From Geodermatophilaceae bacterium (GTDB taxonomy: Bacteria; Actinomycetota; Actinomycetes; Mycobacteriales; Geodermatophilaceae), in the NCBI GenBank assembly GCA_013811805.1, contig JACCUM010000357.1, positions 1-7,867 on the forward strand: DNA of 7,867 bases, written 5' to 3'. The position numbers and the translations under genes were made by a program. Below are positions 5,764 through 7,867 of this stretch, one piece after another (position 1 is the first letter of the stretch; every line of letters starts with the position of its first letter). The notes below the pieces were generated by a model. That model saw only the letters and a list, made by a program, of their open reading frames with translations. It had not been told where the DNA came from and searched no databases.

Positions 5764-6500
5764 TCAGCCTCGGCTTGTCCGCACAAGCTCGTTGGCCGCG
5801 CCGGCCAATCGCGCGGAGAGTGCGGGGTCGACAAGTTCGGCCTCGTCGAGCAGAGCCTTGGTAGCGCCAGCGAAGGCACGGCAAAGCTCGCCGCACTCGT
5901 GTGTGTACGAGGGTCCCGGCTAGCCGTTCGGTGACTTCGTCTGGCAGATCATCGATGCCCCGGCCCTCGTGCGTCGGTAACCCGTGGCGGAGGCAGACCA
6001 GCGAGAGGACTTGGTCGCGAAGACCATTGAGCATGTACACGGCTTGCCACCTACGGCCCCTGGCGATGCTCGAACGCGCGTGCATCGCGTAGAGCCAACC
6101 CATCCCGATCAGCGCATCCGGCGAGCTAACCGGCTCATTCGACTCCCCGAACAGGAGACGAAACGATGAACTCGACGCCGCGAAGTCTTCCGATCGCCAG
6201 AACGACACATCCACCTGAAGCGATGTGGACAGCAGGAATACACGAAAAGCGTGCCCCCGATCAAATGTCGAGATGGTGCACCGCGCCGTAGTCCGCGTAC
6301 ATGCGTGCGGTCCAGTCGTCGGCGATCTCCGCCGGTTCTACGTCGCCGGCAAGCCGTACGGCGAGGTCGATGTCGGACCATTGGTCCTCACGGCCCGCCG
6401 CGGCAGAGCCGACGAGAGCCGCAGCTGTGATGCGCACATCAGCGCGAGCATCGGCGATCAGGCCATCCCGGACACCCGAGCGCTGCGCGGCGGTATACAC
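5764..6500 (-). pseudogene. Nucleotidyltransferase (NTP_transf_2 type), decayed over three frames
   Basis: The gene starts best at the GTG at 6500 (MYTAAQRSGVRDGL). The nucleotidyltransferase motif is clear: G31-S32 in ALVGSAAAGRE, then WSDIDL with Asp43 and Asp45. At 6261-6263 a TGA stands where the family has Arg after HHLD(I/V), consistent with CGA changed to TGA. Next an extra base in the C tract at 6254-6258 moves the frame. The second segment reads FRVFLLSTSLQVDVSFW, then MGWLYAMHARSSIARG and LNGLRDQVLSLVCLRHGLP, then LPDEVTERLAGTLVHT. A second shift lies in or near the GT repeat at 5899-5906. The last segment reads ELCRAFAGATKALLDEAEL and ends NELVRTSRG at 5764. Restored, it would be about 245 residues with a helical C-terminal substrate domain of the kind seen in small-molecule adenylyltransferases. 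No antibiotic-resistance role can be claimed. Confidence 0.8.
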
Positions 6501-6639
6501 AGCCCGATCGTAGGTTGGACATCCAGACCACAAGCTCGCCGTGAATCAGCGGATCCACTTGTTCGGCCAGGGAAGCAATGCTCGGCGATCCCTAGAGTGC
6601 GGTGATGATCAGGAAAGCGCCGTCCGAAGGGTGACTGCC

Positions 6640-7560
6640 ATGAATTCTGGGTACATCGACGGCGAAACGTCGGCCATTCTCGGCGACAGGACACTGCCGC
6701 CCGGATTCCACCATCCGCATGCCTCCGAGCAGGCCCGACTCATCGCTGAGCAGGGCACGATCCTGCGCGCGCAGGTCGGCTCCGGCGTCCACGGGACGTC
6801 AGTCAGCGGCCAGGACGACCGGGACGAGATGGGGATCTGCCTCGAACCACCGGAGTACGTCACCGGCATCGCTCGGGTGCCCGCAGGAGTCAACGCCGAG
6901 ACCGCGATGGTCGAGTTCGAGCAGTACCAACGCCACACGGTCTGGGATCAGCCCGGCGGCATAGCCAACCGCTCCGGCGTTGGCGATCTGGATGTCGTCA
7001 TCTACTCCGCCCGAAAATGGGCGCGGCTCGCGTTGGGCGGCAACCCGACGGTGCTGCTGCTGTTGTTCGTCCCTGCCAACGAGGTCGTCTACCGGAACAC
7101 GGCAGGCGCGGAGCTGACCGCAAACGCTCACCAGTTCGTCTCGCAGCTGGCCGCTGGCCGGTTCCTCGGCTATCTCGGCGCCCAGCGCCGCGCGATGACG
7201 GGGCAGTCGGGCGCGCACACTAACCGTCCCGAGCTCGTGGCCGAGCACGGCTACGACACCAAGTACGCGATGCACGCGTTGCGACTAGGTGTACAAGGCA
7301 TCGAGCTGCTCAGCACCGGCCGGATAACGCTGCCAGTGCCTGAGCCCGAGCGCGAGCACCTGAGATCGATCCGCCGCGGCGAAGTCGCGCTGGACGACGT
7401 CGTCGCGGCCATCGATGACGTTGAGCAGAAGCTCGTGAACCTCAAGGCGAAGTCCGCTGTCCCCGCCGAACCGAACCGCGAATGGGTCAACGCATGGCTG
7501 CACCGGTCGTACCAGACGTACTGGGACGGTCGAAGCTCCGTGTCATCGCTTGACGACTGA
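6640..7560 (+). CDS. Predicted nucleotidyltransferase, RlaP/YcgL-like (COG3541)
   Basis: The 306-residue protein belongs, by motif recognition, to the DNA polymerase beta-like nucleotidyltransferases grouped as COG3541 or RlaP (RNA repair pathway family). It shows Gly47-Ser48 in QVGSGVHGTSVSG, then the metal-binding DDRDEMG (Asp60 and Asp62 most likely), and a possible third acid at Asp118 in DLDVVIYSARKW. The following stretches, ALGGNPTVLLLLFVPANE and KYAMHALRLGVQGIELL, are typical of the family's second half. It would transfer a nucleotide to RNA or another acceptor; the substrate is unknown. The ATG at 6640 is preferred because GAAGG lies 9 bases upstream; in-frame starts further upstream at 6541 and 6631 are possible. 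TAGAGT at 6593-6598 could be a -10 element. No RNA ligase or other repair gene is next to it. It diverges from the decayed nucleotidyltransferase. Confidence 0.85.
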   Translation: MNSGYIDGETSAILGDRTLPPGFHHPHASEQARLIAEQGTILRAQVGSGVHGTSVSGQDDRDEMGICLEPPEYVTGIARVPAGVNAETAMVEFEQYQRHTVWDQPGGIANRSGVGDLDVVIYSARKWARLALGGNPTVLLLLFVPANEVVYRNTAGAELTANAHQFVSQLAAGRFLGYLGAQRRAMTGQSGAHTNRPELVAEHGYDTKYAMHALRLGVQGIELLSTGRITLPVPEPEREHLRSIRRGEVALDDVVAAIDDVEQKLVNLKAKSAVPAEPNREWVNAWLHRSYQTYWDGRSSVSSLDD

Positions 7561-7571
7561 GAATCCGACGT

Positions 7572-7587
7572 GCCGTCATGTGACGGT
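7572..7587. terminator. Weak hairpin between the nucleotidyltransferase and hydrolase genes
   Basis: CCGTC-ATGT-GACGG at 7573-7586 forms a 5-base-pair stem with a 4-base loop, 12 bases after the stop at 7560 and between two convergent genes. Only three T residues follow on the plus strand, so any terminator activity would be weak. Confidence 0.3.
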
Positions 7588-7610
7588 TTCGGAGAAGCGC
7601 CTCCCGCGAG

Positions 7611-7867
7611 TCACTCCAGCTGAGCGAGGAACGGGTCCACCACGTCGCGGAACGCGGCTGGTTGCTCGACCCACGGATTGTGGCCGGCGTGCTCGATCAC
7701 CGCGGCGCGCCCGTTGGGGAACAGGTCGGCTACCGCAACGACAGGATCCACGCCGATTGTGACGTCCTGGGCGCCGGCGATGACCAGGGTTGGTGCGGGC
7801 ACATTGCGCAGTCGGTCCGGCAGGTCAGTGGGGGCATCGCCGCTGAGGAAGGCCCTGGCGGCGGCCA
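7611..7867 (-). CDS. Alpha/beta hydrolase, C-terminal part (runs off the window)
   Basis: The frame is open from the right edge to the TGA at 7611-7613, giving the last 84 or so residues. It reads AAARAFLSGDAPTDLPDRL, then VPAPTLVIAGAQD, with the Asp of the catalytic triad in the usual LVIxGxxD setting. It ends with EHAGHNPWVEQPAAFRDVV, where the His of AGHNPW is the catalytic histidine. These are the standard last two triad positions of alpha/beta hydrolases. The GHNPWVEQP wording recalls proline iminopeptidase-like members, but the nucleophile, lid and N-terminus lie outside, so the substrate is open. A GTG at 7802 is internal and is not the true start. The gene converges on the RlaP-like gene with a 50-base gap. 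Confidence 0.85.
   Translation of the reverse strand, partial: AAARAFLSGDAPTDLPDRLRNVPAPTLVIAGAQDVTIGVDPVVAVADLFPNGRAAVIEHAGHNPWVEQPAAFRDVVDPFLAQLE

Noticed and set aside
5318..6214. A 298-codon minus-strand frame as a single intact gene
   Set aside because: Only its first part (to about 5900) matches the nucleotidyltransferase. The rest is out of frame for that gene and antisense to the toxin-antitoxin remnant.
5468..6263. Internal TGA codons as selenocysteine or recoding sites
   Set aside because: Both stand where relatives have Arg, and the genes around them carry further frame damage. Intact genes here (dnaB, vapB, rlaP-like) use TGA as a normal stop.
1..7867. CRISPR array, tRNA, rRNA, insertion-sequence ends or transposase
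   Set aside because: I saw no regularly spaced repeats, no tRNA-like cloverleaf and no transposase or integrase fragment on either strand.

Overview
The window is GC-rich throughout. It uses GTG starts freely and encodes a replicative helicase whose C-terminal and Walker B segments look actinobacterial. I read it as chromosomal DNA of a high-GC Gram-positive bacterium (Actinomycetota). The exact genus cannot be fixed from this sequence, although the second helicase intein closely resembles, from memory, the Mycobacterium tuberculosis DnaB intein.

Layout, left to right. (1) 71-691, plus strand: a GNAT-family acetyltransferase wrecked by four frameshifts and one stop codon. (2) 773-4099, minus strand: dnaB, the replicative DNA helicase, interrupted by two in-frame inteins. 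One splits the Walker A motif and has the hallmarks of a class 3 intein (Ala1, W-C-T triad). The other is a class 1 Cys1 intein at the conserved RESG/SLEQD site. Both carry shrunken endonuclease domains with missing catalytic acids. (3) 4100-4638: a non-coding stretch holding the dnaB ribosome-binding site, a near-perfect actinobacterial LexA (SOS) box, a run of DnaA-box-like 9-mers and a stem-loop. (4) 5276-4639, minus strand: an apparently intact vapBC-type toxin-antitoxin operon with a 4-base gene overlap and a small promoter dyad. (5) 5393-5750, plus strand: a second, dead toxin-antitoxin module, head-to-head with the first. Its antitoxin carries a CGA-to-TGA-type nonsense codon and its toxin is frameshifted and truncated. 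(6) 6500-5764, minus strand: a decayed nucleotidyltransferase spread over three frames. (7) 6640-7560, plus strand: an intact nucleotidyltransferase of the RlaP/YcgL-like (COG3541) type. (8) 7867-7611, minus strand: the C-terminal end of an alpha/beta hydrolase that runs off the window.

The essential gene dnaB lies among accessory genes and gene remnants, not beside the ribosomal-protein genes with which it often clusters. Four broken genes (GNAT, antitoxin, toxin, nucleotidyltransferase) show the same kinds of damage: indels, several of them in short G/C tracts, and in-frame stops. The long dnaB frame is intact, so real decay seems likelier than poor sequence quality. The most distinctive feature is the doubly intein-split helicase: its ATPase site can form only after two chemically different splicing reactions, and its promoter region carries a candidate SOS operator.
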